A DNA stretch of 64,000 bases from Acidobacteriota bacterium. Its GTDB lineage: Bacteria > Acidobacteriota > Blastocatellia > Pyrinomonadales > Pyrinomonadaceae. The position numbers and the translations under genes were made by a program. Positions 8,736-16,510 of the stretch are shown in pieces (within the stretch, counting starts at the first letter, position 1; each line of letters starts with the position of its first letter). The notes beneath the pieces were generated by a model that had not been told where the DNA came from, searched no databases, and was given only the letters and a program-made list of their open reading frames with translations. The stretch is from contig JAFDVJ010000008.1 in assembly GCA_018269075.1 (NCBI GenBank), forward strand, positions 22,758-86,757, given 5' to 3'.

Positions 8736-10139
8736 TTATCCGAGCGAATCCGCTTTTCCGCGATAGTTCCGGAGAAAGGAAATCGTTTTCAGCAGCGAAG
8801 TCTTAAAGAAATAACCTACAAGAAAACTTGCGATTAGACAAATAAGCAGCGCCGCCCACGGGGTTTGGCGAAAGGTGAAGAAGGCGGCCGCGGCGAGGCT
8901 CGGGAGCGCCGCCGGAAACGTCCAGCCGAGCGGGATCTTCGCCGACCGGCGCAGGAGCAGCGCAAAGGTCGTGACGCTCACGAAATAGGCGATCAGCGTC
9001 GCCCACGCGCAGCCGGCCATCCCGTATTTCGGGATCAGCAGAAAATTCGCGCCGATGTTCGCGGCCGCCGAAAAGATCGCCGAAAACATCGCGACCCAGG
9101 TCGCCGAGGTCGCGTTCGAGAGCGACGCGTAGCCGAGCATCACCGGGATCGCGAAGATCGAGGCGGCGAGCAGAATCCAGAGCGGGAGCGTCGCCGCTTC
9201 GAATTCCGCGCCGAAGACGAGCGGGATCGCGACCGCGCCGGCGAACGAAAGCACAGCGCAGCCGATCCCCCAGAGCAGCGTCAGGCCCGGCAGGACGCTG
9301 CCGAAATAGTTGGACAGGCGCTCGTGCCCGGATTCCTTCTGCAGCGAGACGAACATCGGCAGGAGCAGCGTGTTGGCGAGCGTCGGCAATTGCAGCGCGA
9401 TGCCGCTGATCTGCGTCGCGATCGAATAGACGCCGAGGTCGCGCGTCGAGAGAAACTTCGAGACGAAGACCGCGTCGACGTAGCCGCCCGAAAAATAGCC
9501 GATCAGCGAAAACGGCAGGAGCGGCACCGAGTAGGCGAGGATCCGGCGCGTGAAATCCCAGTCGACCGTAAAGCGCGCGAAGAGATAATGACGCAGCTGA
9601 AAAAGCCCGGCGGCGATCACGCTCGCGGCCGCGATCAGGTAGCAGACGAGCGCCGCCAGCGGGCTCAGTTTCCCGAGCAGGATCAGGACGCCGACGCCGA
9701 GCAGGATCAGCAGCCTTTCGACCGTCAGCAGAAAGCCCTGTTTGCGCGGCAGCTTGGCCGCCTGCAGACCGAACTGAACGTGAATCCAGAACGCGGCCAG
9801 CACGAAATGCAGGATCACGAACCAGAAATATTCCGGCGGCAGCTTGAGCCACGCGGCGAGCGGCGGGAACCAGAACCGCGAAGCCGCCAGCACGAGCAGG
9901 AAATTCGGGACGAGAACGAACAGCCGCAGCCAGAAAGCGCGCGCGATCTTTTCGGTTTCGATAAACTCCTCGGTCCCGAAGCGGGCGACCGCAAAGCTCG
10001 TCCAGTTGACGAGGATCTGCGCGACCTGCGACGCGGCGAGAATCGCGACGAGCCCGCCGTAGCCTTCGGAGCCGATCCGCTTGCTGATCAGCCAGACCGT
10101 CCCGAACGAGAAAAACGCGCTCCCGACCTGCAGCAGCAC
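8736..10139 (-). CDS. Wzx-like polysaccharide flippase (MOP/PST superfamily)
   Basis: This 467-residue protein is almost entirely hydrophobic, with about 12-14 predicted membrane helices. It starts LLQVGSAFFSFGTVWLISKRIGSEGYG, which fits the first helix of O-antigen or exopolysaccharide lipid-linked unit flippases. The only standard start codon in frame is the GTG at 10139. The frame stays open upstream to about 10298 (including RNAPKNYLALVLLQ) but offers only ATT or CTG codons. That open stretch runs into a MITE-like element at 10244-10428, so the native 5' end may have been altered. It probably exports the unit assembled by the surrounding genes. Confidence 0.87.
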   Translation of the reverse strand: MLLQVGSAFFSFGTVWLISKRIGSEGYGGLVAILAASQVAQILVNWTSFAVARFGTEEFIETEKIARAFWLRLFVLVPNFLLVLAASRFWFPPLAAWLKLPPEYFWFVILHFVLAAFWIHVQFGLQAAKLPRKQGFLLTVERLLILLGVGVLILLGKLSPLAALVCYLIAAASVIAAGLFQLRHYLFARFTVDWDFTRRILAYSVPLLPFSLIGYFSGGYVDAVFVSKFLSTRDLGVYSIATQISGIALQLPTLANTLLLPMFVSLQKESGHERLSNYFGSVLPGLTLLWGIGCAVLSFAGAVAIPLVFGAEFEAATLPLWILLAASIFAIPVMLGYASLSNATSATWVAMFSAIFSAAANIGANFLLIPKYGMAGCAWATLIAYFVSVTTFALLLRRSAKIPLGWTFPAALPSLAAAAFFTFRQTPWAALLICLIASFLVGYFFKTSLLKTISFLRNYRGKADSLG

Positions 10140-10243
10140 GAGCGCCAGATAATTTTTCGGCGCGTTGCGAATATCCCAGCTCGCGCTGCGCCGCCCGGAT
10201 GAATTGGAATTGGCTGAAGGTTCGATAAGCTTTTTATTTTGTT

Positions 10244-10428
10244 TATAGTGTTTGACAAAACTTGTTGGAATAATGAGCGTTAAACCCGCGAACGGTTTTT
10301 AATCGATCCACTAAAAACACTAAAAACACGAAAGAAATTTAGTGTTTTTAGTGTTTTTAGTGGAAGATCAAAAAAGCGAACGCGGCCGGAAGCGACGCTT
10401 TTTCCAACAAGTTCTGTCACTATCTATA
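10244..10428. mobile_element. MITE-like element with 27-bp terminal inverted repeats (copy 1)
   Basis: The ends TGACAAAACTTGTTGGAA (10253-10270) and TTCCAACAAGTTCTGTCA (10402-10419) are inverted repeats that differ at one position, and weaker pairing extends each end to about 27 bp. The centre (10307-10363) is a palindrome built of CACTAAAAA units. It has no coding capacity. Related copies lie at 59976-60149 and 63917-64000, and a core-only relative at 44181-44286. It covers part of the 10200-10630 gap. Confidence 0.75.
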
Positions 10429-10640
10429 ATCTTTGGTCTTTGGATTCAGCGTCAAAGATCAAAGTGTAGTTTTTGCCCGAATTCGTGTCAACCGGGTTGA
10501 GTCCTGAGTCTTGAGTCATAAGTCCTGAGTCTGACTCCGCCCGCAGGCATCGATTCATAACCGGAAACCCGATACCCGACATCGATCGACCTGACACTAC
10601 CGAAAGACTTAAGACTCAAGACTCAAGACTCAAGACTTAA
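10428..10640. repeat. Gap filled by GATCTTTG and CTTAAGACT periodic hairpins
   Basis: A TCTTTGG/CAAAGATCAAAG inverted pair (about 10428-10466) is followed by a CCTGAGTCTTGAGTC array (about 10500-10533) and its inverted partner of AAGACTCAAGACT units (about 10605-10640), with a 70-nt spacer. The second arm encodes the last residues and the TGA stop of the upstream GT4 gene. No gene was seen here. Confidence 0.75.
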
Positions 10641-11772
10641 ACCCCGCTTTCAGCTTCCGCAGCCAGAGCGGGACGCGCGAGCGGCAGGTTTCCATCAGCG
10701 GATAGTCGGCGTAGGTCGCGCGCGGCGCGGCCGAGGCTTCGGCGACGGCTTTGGCGAAACAGTTTTCGTAGTTTTCGACCATCTTCGCGAGCGCGTACTC
10801 GCCGCCCGTTTGCCACGCGGCCCGCCGCATCCCGAGCAGCGCGGCGCGGTCGGCGGCCAGCAGCGTCAATTTTTCGGCGAAGATTTCCGGGTCGGCGCCG
10901 TTGATCGCGAAGCCGTTCGCGCCCGTCTCGATCAGCTCGCTGCGGCCGTTCGCGCTCGCGCCGACGACCGGCGCGCAGCCGTTCGCCATCGCCTCGGCGA
11001 GCATATACGAGAAGCCGTCGAAGACGGCGGTCGCGAGAAAAACGTCGGCGCGGCGGAGCGCGGCGAGCGCGGCGTCGTCGTCGGGCCGGTCGAGCAGGAC
11101 GATATTTTCCGCGCCGGCCGCGTCGCCGAAGATCGTCCGAAAGCTCGCGTCGTCGCCGACGACCGTCAGCTCGAAAGCGACGCCTTTTTCCGTGAGCCGC
11201 CCGGCGACCGGCGCGAGCTCGGGCGCGGCCGGCGCGACGATCTTCAGCCCGTTTCCGTCAGCGTCGGCCGGTTCCGCGTCGGACGCGGTCACGCCGTAGG
11301 GTATCCATTCGACGCGTTCCTTGTCGATCACCGAGCTCAGGACGTAGCCGACGCAGACCTCGGGGCCGACGCCGACGACGCGCGTCAGAAACGACCGGTA
11401 ATGCCGCGCCGGCAGAAACAGCGCCTCGGTGTCGCGATGCCCGACGGCGACGGTCGCGATTCCCGCCGCGAGCCGCGGCAGCACCGTCCAGCCGACGTCG
11501 TCCGCGTCCGCGATCGCGTAAACGTCGGGCCCGAGACCGTTTATCCGATCGGCGAGAACGGGCGTCGTCTCCTCGATAAAACCGTCCGCCGGCCACAAAT
11601 CGGAATGGACGACCGCGCCGGTCTCCGCGAACCGCGACCGCCGGCCGTCGGCGGCCGCGCCGCTCACGATCAGATGCACGTCGTGCCCTTTCCCGGCGAG
11701 CCCTTTCAAAAGCCCGGTCAGAAACCCATCCGTCCCGGCGTCGAGCTTCGTATCGATTACCGCTATCTTCAT
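10630..11772 (-). CDS. Glycosyltransferase family 4-like protein
   Basis: This 380-residue protein has GT-B features: KIAVIDTKLDAGTDGFLTGLLKGLAGKGHDVHLI at the N-terminus in family order, then VEWIPYGV at the linker, and VFLATAVFDGFSYMLAEAMANGCAPVV with SELIETGANGFAI in the donor domain. The central Rossmann strands are shorter than usual. It is separated from the main polysaccharide locus by a MITE and periodic repeats but has the same orientation. Its final codons and TGA stop fall inside a CTTAAGACT repeat arm, so the C-terminal residues may have been set by the repeat. Confidence 0.85.
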   Translation of the reverse strand: MKIAVIDTKLDAGTDGFLTGLLKGLAGKGHDVHLIVSGAAADGRRSRFAETGAVVHSDLWPADGFIEETTPVLADRINGLGPDVYAIADADDVGWTVLPRLAAGIATVAVGHRDTEALFLPARHYRSFLTRVVGVGPEVCVGYVLSSVIDKERVEWIPYGVTASDAEPADADGNGLKIVAPAAPELAPVAGRLTEKGVAFELTVVGDDASFRTIFGDAAGAENIVLLDRPDDDAALAALRRADVFLATAVFDGFSYMLAEAMANGCAPVVGASANGRSELIETGANGFAINGADPEIFAEKLTLLAADRAALLGMRRAAWQTGGEYALAKMVENYENCFAKAVAEASAAPRATYADYPLMETCRSRVPLWLRKLKAGFKS

Positions 11773-11806
11773 CAGTCAATATCATACTTGATCGATCACG
11801 GACATT

Positions 11807-11841
11807 GCGATTTCGGATTTCGGATTTCGGATTGCGGATTG
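11807..11841. repeat. GATTTCG heptamer array
   Basis: About four to five tandem GATTTCG units, the last ones degenerate, lie 35 bp upstream of the GT4 start. They belong to the window-wide heptamer family. Confidence 0.85.
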
Positions 11842-11974
11842 GTTTCGTGATGCGAGGCTCGCGGGAAAGCGGCGGCCGTTTTTGCGGAGAACGGGGATCG
11901 GAAATTTTGACACTCTTCGGAGAACCGCACGACCGATGTTCCGGCGCGCCGGCATAAAATTCCGGCCGCGAGTC

Positions 11975-12289
11975 AGAACGCTTTGGCAAGCGGTCAGAAC
12001 GTTATGGCAAAGAGTTAGAACGCTTTGGCAAGCAGTTAGAAGACATTGGCAATGAGTTAGAACGCTTTGGCAATGAGTTAGAACGCTTTGGCAACGAGTT
12101 AGAACGCTTTGGCAAGCAGTTATATCGTTAAGGCAAGGAGTTATATCGTTAAGGCAAGGAGTTAGAACGTTATGGCAATGAGTTAGAACGTTATGGCAAC
12201 CAGTTAGAACGTTATGGCAACCAGTTAGAACGTTCCGGCGACTTGTGACCACGTTCCGGCGACTTGTGACCACGTTCCGGCGACATATC
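11975..12289. repeat. 21-bp minisatellite, 15 units
   Basis: Fifteen consecutive 21-bp units fit exactly between 11975 and 12289. The commonest unit reads AGAACG-CTTT-GGCAATGAGTT. Differences cluster in the 4-base block after AACG (CTTT, TTAT, TTAA, TTCC, or CATT in one unit) and in the three bases after GGCA. The period is a multiple of three. The minus strand stays open through all units (175 codons from 12309) with a CxxVLTx heptapeptide. The plus frame reads ERFGNEL but has TAA in two units. Coding is unproven. It fills much of the gap between 11842 and 12754. Confidence 0.9.
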
Positions 12290-12375
12290 GTGTTCCCCGG
12301 CCTATACATTCTTTTACTTCCCGCCTTTCAGCCCTCGAAACTTCCCTTTCCCCAAAAACTTCCGCCCCTTCCAAC

Positions 12376-12498
12376 CAAATCCGAAATCCGCAATCCGAAA
12401 TCCGAAATCCCAATGACTTTATCCTCCGATTGGTTTATAATCGTTGTAATTATACGGCCAGGCGGATTTCGGATTTCGGATTTCGGATTGCGGATTGC
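12376..12498. repeat. Inverted GATTTCG heptamer arrays
   Basis: AAATCCG units (about 12376-12412) face GATTTCG units (about 12462-12498) across a 50-nt A/T-rich spacer, so the pair can form a long stem. No gene was seen here. Confidence 0.8.
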
Positions 12499-12672
12499 TC
12501 GGAACCGGCGCGCCCCGGCTTTCTCAAACGGTTAAAGCATTTGAGAAAGTTATCCTGATACACAAACATTCATTCAAAACGGTATGATTCTGTGTTAACT
12601 GGACGATCGTTTATTGATTGTTTTCCGAATCCGTTAACGTTCCTGAAAAACCGAACGACATTTATGTCGAAC

Positions 12673-12707
12673 AATCCGAAATCCGAAATCCGAAATCCGA
12701 AATCCGC
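12673..12707. repeat. GATTTCG heptamer array (AATCCGA orientation)
   Basis: About four tandem units lie in the leader of the M3 peptidase gene, 48 bp before its start codon. The leader between 12540 and 12672 is A/T-rich and probably holds the promoter, but no clear -35/-10 pair could be fixed. Confidence 0.8.
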
Positions 12708-12754
12708 ATCGCCGTCCCGTTCCCCGAACAAAATTCATCTGTAAGGAGATTTAT

Positions 12755-14980
12755 ATGTCTGGAACCACTCTTTTCCGCCTACTGTGTATTGTCATTTTGT
12801 CCGCTTTTTTATTGAATATGGTTATGGACGTAAAAACGAAGGTTCAGGCAACGGAAACGCCGGCCGGCCCGGTCGCGGCCGCCGACGGAAATCCGCTGCT
12901 CGCCGAATGGCAGGGCGATTACGGCGGCTATCCGCCCTTCGACAAGGTGCGGATCGAGGATTTCAAACCGGCGCTCGAAGCCGGGATGAAGGAAAATCTC
13001 GACGAGATCGATAAAATCGCGTCGAGCACGGCCGCGCCCGACTTCGACAACACGATCGCCGCGATGGAACGCGCCGGCCGCGCGCTCGACCGCGTTTCGA
13101 CCATCTACAACATCTGGTCGGGCACGATGAGCACGCCCGAATTCCGGAAGATCGAGGCCGAAATGGACGTCAGGCTCGCCGCCTTCGGCGATCAGATCAC
13201 GCAGAACGAAGCGCTTTTCAAACGGATCGAGGCCGTCTACAACGCGCCCGCCAAAAAGAAGCTGACGCCCGAACAGCAGCGGCTCGTCTGGCGCTACTAC
13301 ACGAACTTCGTCCGCGCCGGCGCGAAACTCGGCGCGCCCGCGAAAAAACGGCTCTCGGAGATCAACCAGCGGCTCGCCGCGCTCTACAGCCAGTTCAGCG
13401 AGCATCTCCTGTCCGACGAAAACGATCTCTATCTCGAACTGAAAAGCGAAAAGGACCTCGAAGGCCTGCCGCAGTCGCTCCGCGACGCCGCCGCGCAGAC
13501 CGCGCTCGCCAAGAACCTCAAAGGCTCGTGGGTCGTCGCCAACACGCGCTCGTCGGTCGATCCGTTTCTGACCTACTCGGCGCGCCGCGATCTGCGCGAA
13601 AAGGTCTGGCGGATGTTCGTCAACCGCGGCGACAACGGCGACAAAAACGACAACAACGCGATCATCACCGAAATCCTCGGCCTGCGCGCCGAACGCGCGA
13701 AGCTTTTAGGCTATAAGACGCACGCCCACTGGCGGCTCGAAAACGCGATGGCGAAAACGCCCGAGCGCGCGATGGCGCTGATGGAGGCCGTCTGGAAACC
13801 GGCCGTCGCCCGCGTCAAAGAGGAAGTCGCCGATATGCAGAAGCTCGCCGACAAGGAAGGCGCGGGCATCACGATCGAGCCGTGGGATTACCGCTACTAT
13901 ATGGAAAAAGTGCGGAAAGCGCGGTTCGACCTCGACCAGAACGAGATCAAGCCCTACCTGCAGCTCGAAAAACTGCGCGAGGGAATGTTCTGGGTCGCCG
14001 GCGAGCTGTTCAATTTCAAGTTCACGCCGGTCACCGGCGTCCCGGTCTGCCACCCGGACGTCCGTGTCTGGGAAGTGACCGACAAGACGAGCGGCAAACA
14101 TATCGGGCTCTGGTATTTCGATCCGTTCGCGCGCGCCGGCAAACGCTCGGGCGCGTGGATGAACGCCTACCGCAACCAGGAAAAGATGGACGGCCGCGAC
14201 ATCACGACGATCGTCTCGAACAACTCGAACTTCGTCAAGGGCAAGCCCGGCGAGCCGATCCTGATTTCGTGGGACGACGCGACGACGCTTTTCCACGAGT
14301 TCGGCCACGCGCTCCACGGCCTCAATTCACGCGTCACCTACCCGTCGCTTTCGGGCACGGCGGTCGCGCGCGATTACGTCGAGTTCCCGTCGCAGCTGAT
14401 GGAACACTGGCTTTCGACGCCCGAAGTGCTGCAGAAGTTCGCGCTCCATTACAAAACCGGCGAGCCGATTCCGCAGGCGCTCGTCGACAAGATCAAACGG
14501 GCGGCGACCTTTAACCAGGGCTTCGCGACGGTCGAATACCTGGCGAGCGCGCTCGTCGATATGAAGCTCCACCTCGCCGGCGCGCAGAAGATCGACCCCG
14601 ACAAGTTCGAGCGCGAGACGCTCGCCGAGCTCGGGATGCCGCGCGAGATCGTGATGCGTCACCGGACGCCGCAGTTCGGCCATATCTTCGCCGGCGACGG
14701 CTATTCGGCGGGCTATTACAGCTATTTATGGTCGGACGTGCTGACGGCCGACGCGTTCGGCGCGTTCACCGAAGCGGGCGGCCCGTACGACAAAAAGGTC
14801 GCCGCGCGGCTCGTCAAATACATCTTCTCGGTCGGCAACACGGTCGATCCGGCCGAAGCCTACCGCAACTTCCGCGGCCGCGACCCGCAGACGAGCGCGC
14901 TGATGAAGAAGCGCGGCTTTCCGGTCGCCGACGAAAAACCGGCGACGAACTCGAAAACGCCGTCGAAGAAACAAAAATAA
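12755..14980 (+). CDS. Secreted M3 family zinc metallopeptidase (Dcp/oligopeptidase A-like)
   Basis: This 741-residue protein has a full-length M3 catalytic domain with the zinc motif HEFGHALH starting at about residue 514 and the family segments YVEFPSQLMEHW and GHIFAGDGYSAGYYSYLWSD-type region near the C-terminus, which form the substrate cleft. A hydrophobic N-terminal stretch (LFRLLCIVILSAFLLNMVM) indicates export or membrane anchoring, so it probably degrades peptides in the periplasm. The start is supported by an AAGGAG ribosome site about 7 nt upstream. The tail is Lys/Ser-rich. It is convergent with the next gene. Confidence 0.95.
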   Translation: MSGTTLFRLLCIVILSAFLLNMVMDVKTKVQATETPAGPVAAADGNPLLAEWQGDYGGYPPFDKVRIEDFKPALEAGMKENLDEIDKIASSTAAPDFDNTIAAMERAGRALDRVSTIYNIWSGTMSTPEFRKIEAEMDVRLAAFGDQITQNEALFKRIEAVYNAPAKKKLTPEQQRLVWRYYTNFVRAGAKLGAPAKKRLSEINQRLAALYSQFSEHLLSDENDLYLELKSEKDLEGLPQSLRDAAAQTALAKNLKGSWVVANTRSSVDPFLTYSARRDLREKVWRMFVNRGDNGDKNDNNAIITEILGLRAERAKLLGYKTHAHWRLENAMAKTPERAMALMEAVWKPAVARVKEEVADMQKLADKEGAGITIEPWDYRYYMEKVRKARFDLDQNEIKPYLQLEKLREGMFWVAGELFNFKFTPVTGVPVCHPDVRVWEVTDKTSGKHIGLWYFDPFARAGKRSGAWMNAYRNQEKMDGRDITTIVSNNSNFVKGKPGEPILISWDDATTLFHEFGHALHGLNSRVTYPSLSGTAVARDYVEFPSQLMEHWLSTPEVLQKFALHYKTGEPIPQALVDKIKRAATFNQGFATVEYLASALVDMKLHLAGAQKIDPDKFERETLAELGMPREIVMRHRTPQFGHIFAGDGYSAGYYSYLWSDVLTADAFGAFTEAGGPYDKKVAARLVKYIFSVGNTVDPAEAYRNFRGRDPQTSALMKKRGFPVADEKPATNSKTPSKKQK

Positions 14981-15007
14981 GCTTGCGTTTCTGGGGAACG
15001 CGCCGGC

Positions 15008-16414
15008 TCAGTACGGCGCGTCGACCGTCAGCTCGAGATTGTCGGCGTTCCCGCTCGCCGGCAGCTCGCGAAGCTTCGAAAACAGGCGGCCTTCGGGCTG
15101 CCTGTTTTTTTCGTTATACGCCCTGATCCGGTAATCGTAGGTCTCGAAACCGCGCAGCCGGAAACGGCCGTCCGCGTCGGTTTTGACCTCGCCGACATTG
15201 CCCGAGTAACTGCACCGCGACGTTTCGGCCGGAAGCAGAAAGACGGTCGCGCCGGCGAGCGGCCGGCGGCCGGCGTCGTAGACGATGCCGGAAAACCAGC
15301 GTTCGGCGAGCGGCGCGGGCAATTTGAAGCTTCCGACATCGAGTTTCCCCGACTCGAAGACCGTCACGATCCGCGCGTTTTTCCGATCCGCCGCGCCGTC
15401 GTAAAACGTGCGGCCGAATTCGAGACCGAGCCTGCGGAGGACGTCGTGCGTCGGCGCGAGCGGACAGTTGGCCGGATTGACCGCGAGCAGGTAGCGGCCG
15501 GGCGGGACGATCCGGAAAAAGAAATCGCCCGTCAGCTGGTCGGCCCAGACTCCGTCGACGGGCGGATAATCCCTGATGATCTGATCGCGCTCGTCGAGCG
15601 GCAGCAGCGACAGAAAGACCTGCGGGGCCGCGCGGCCGTCCGGGCCGATCATTTTCCCGGCGACCGCGCCCTGCCGCGTCGTCACGAAATCGGCGCCGCC
15701 GCAGCGCCTGTTTTCGAGGCTGACGCCGACGAGATGCTCGGTCAGATCGGCCCGCGTGAAGAGCTCGCGCAGCCCCGCCGGTAATTTGGCCGTCACGCGG
15801 TAATCGTCCGGCGGGATTTCCTTGAAAAGATACTTGCCCTGCGCGTCGGTCAGCGTTTTGAATCTGATCTTTTTGCGGCGCACGCTCTGAATGGTGACCT
15901 CGATGCCGGCGAGCTTTCCGAGCGTCCGCGGGTCGCGTGACGATTTTTGAACGTCCTCGTAAATACTGCCGTAAATGCGCGTGCCGGTCTTTCCGGCCTC
16001 GATCTCCTTAACGTATTCGAGATCGTCGGCCGCATCGTCGAGCCGCACGGTCGGGCCGCATAGATGCTCGTGAAACTTCCCGTCGCCGCTCCGCCGCCCG
16101 TAAACGAAATAGCGCCCGCCCTGTTTGAACGGGTAGCCGCAGCTCGCCGTGCTCCGGCTCGTCCAGATCTCGACCTTTTCGCCGGGCGTTCCGCGGATCG
16201 TTTTTTCGACCGCGAAGGTCGCTTTCATCAGGTCGTTCTCGACGACGACGCTTTCGGCGAGACCGATGAAGACGTTCTCCGCGCCCCAGTAATAACCGCA
16301 GGTTTCGACGCCCGGGCCGGCCGGCCGGCCGCGACAGGTGCAGGCCGCCGCTTCCGGCGCGCCGGCCGCGTAAAGAAACGCGGTCAGCAGCATTGCGAGA
16401 CAGATTTTCGACAT
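15008..16414 (-). CDS. Secreted TIMP/NTR-like protein with carboxypeptidase-regulatory-like domains
   Basis: This 468-residue protein has a signal peptide of about 24 residues ending AAA, so the mature chain would begin CTC, as in TIMP/netrin-like (NTR) domains. FIGLAESVVV and FAVEKTIRGTPGEKVEIWTS followed by GCGYPF-like Cys spacing support that domain up to about residue 150. Two or three beta-sandwich CarboxypepD_reg-like segments follow (TDAQGKYLFKEIPPDDYRV; GIVYDAGRRPLAGATVFLLP with TDADGRFRL). It is probably periplasmic or surface-attached. The function is unknown; inhibition of proteases is known for eukaryotic TIMPs only. Confidence 0.75.
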   Translation of the reverse strand: MSKICLAMLLTAFLYAAGAPEAAACTCRGRPAGPGVETCGYYWGAENVFIGLAESVVVENDLMKATFAVEKTIRGTPGEKVEIWTSRSTASCGYPFKQGGRYFVYGRRSGDGKFHEHLCGPTVRLDDAADDLEYVKEIEAGKTGTRIYGSIYEDVQKSSRDPRTLGKLAGIEVTIQSVRRKKIRFKTLTDAQGKYLFKEIPPDDYRVTAKLPAGLRELFTRADLTEHLVGVSLENRRCGGADFVTTRQGAVAGKMIGPDGRAAPQVFLSLLPLDERDQIIRDYPPVDGVWADQLTGDFFFRIVPPGRYLLAVNPANCPLAPTHDVLRRLGLEFGRTFYDGAADRKNARIVTVFESGKLDVGSFKLPAPLAERWFSGIVYDAGRRPLAGATVFLLPAETSRCSYSGNVGEVKTDADGRFRLRGFETYDYRIRAYNEKNRQPEGRLFSKLRELPASGNADNLELTVDAPY

Positions 16415-16456
16415 TGTCCTAAACCTCCCTTCGTGATGAGTTTTTGAGTTTTCGAA

Positions 16457-16505
16457 AACGGCCGCGCTTGCGGCGCGCTTCCCGTTCGCCGCAAGCGCGG
16501 CCGTT
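16457..16505 (-). terminator. Rho-independent terminator, 19-bp perfect stem
   Basis: A 19-bp perfect inverted repeat (16457-16475 against 16487-16505) with an 11-nt loop follows the 16511-18058 gene on the minus strand, and a TTTTCG run comes after it. It separates that gene from the TIMP-like gene. Confidence 0.8.
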
Positions 16506-16510
16506 CGGTT

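Noticed and set aside
11975..12289. CRISPR array
   Set aside because: Units are contiguous without unique spacers.
11782..12309. 175-codon minus-strand frame across the 21-bp repeat as a gene
   Set aside because: The period is a multiple of three, so an open frame is expected by chance; no ribosome binding site and no domain. Kept as a repeat only.
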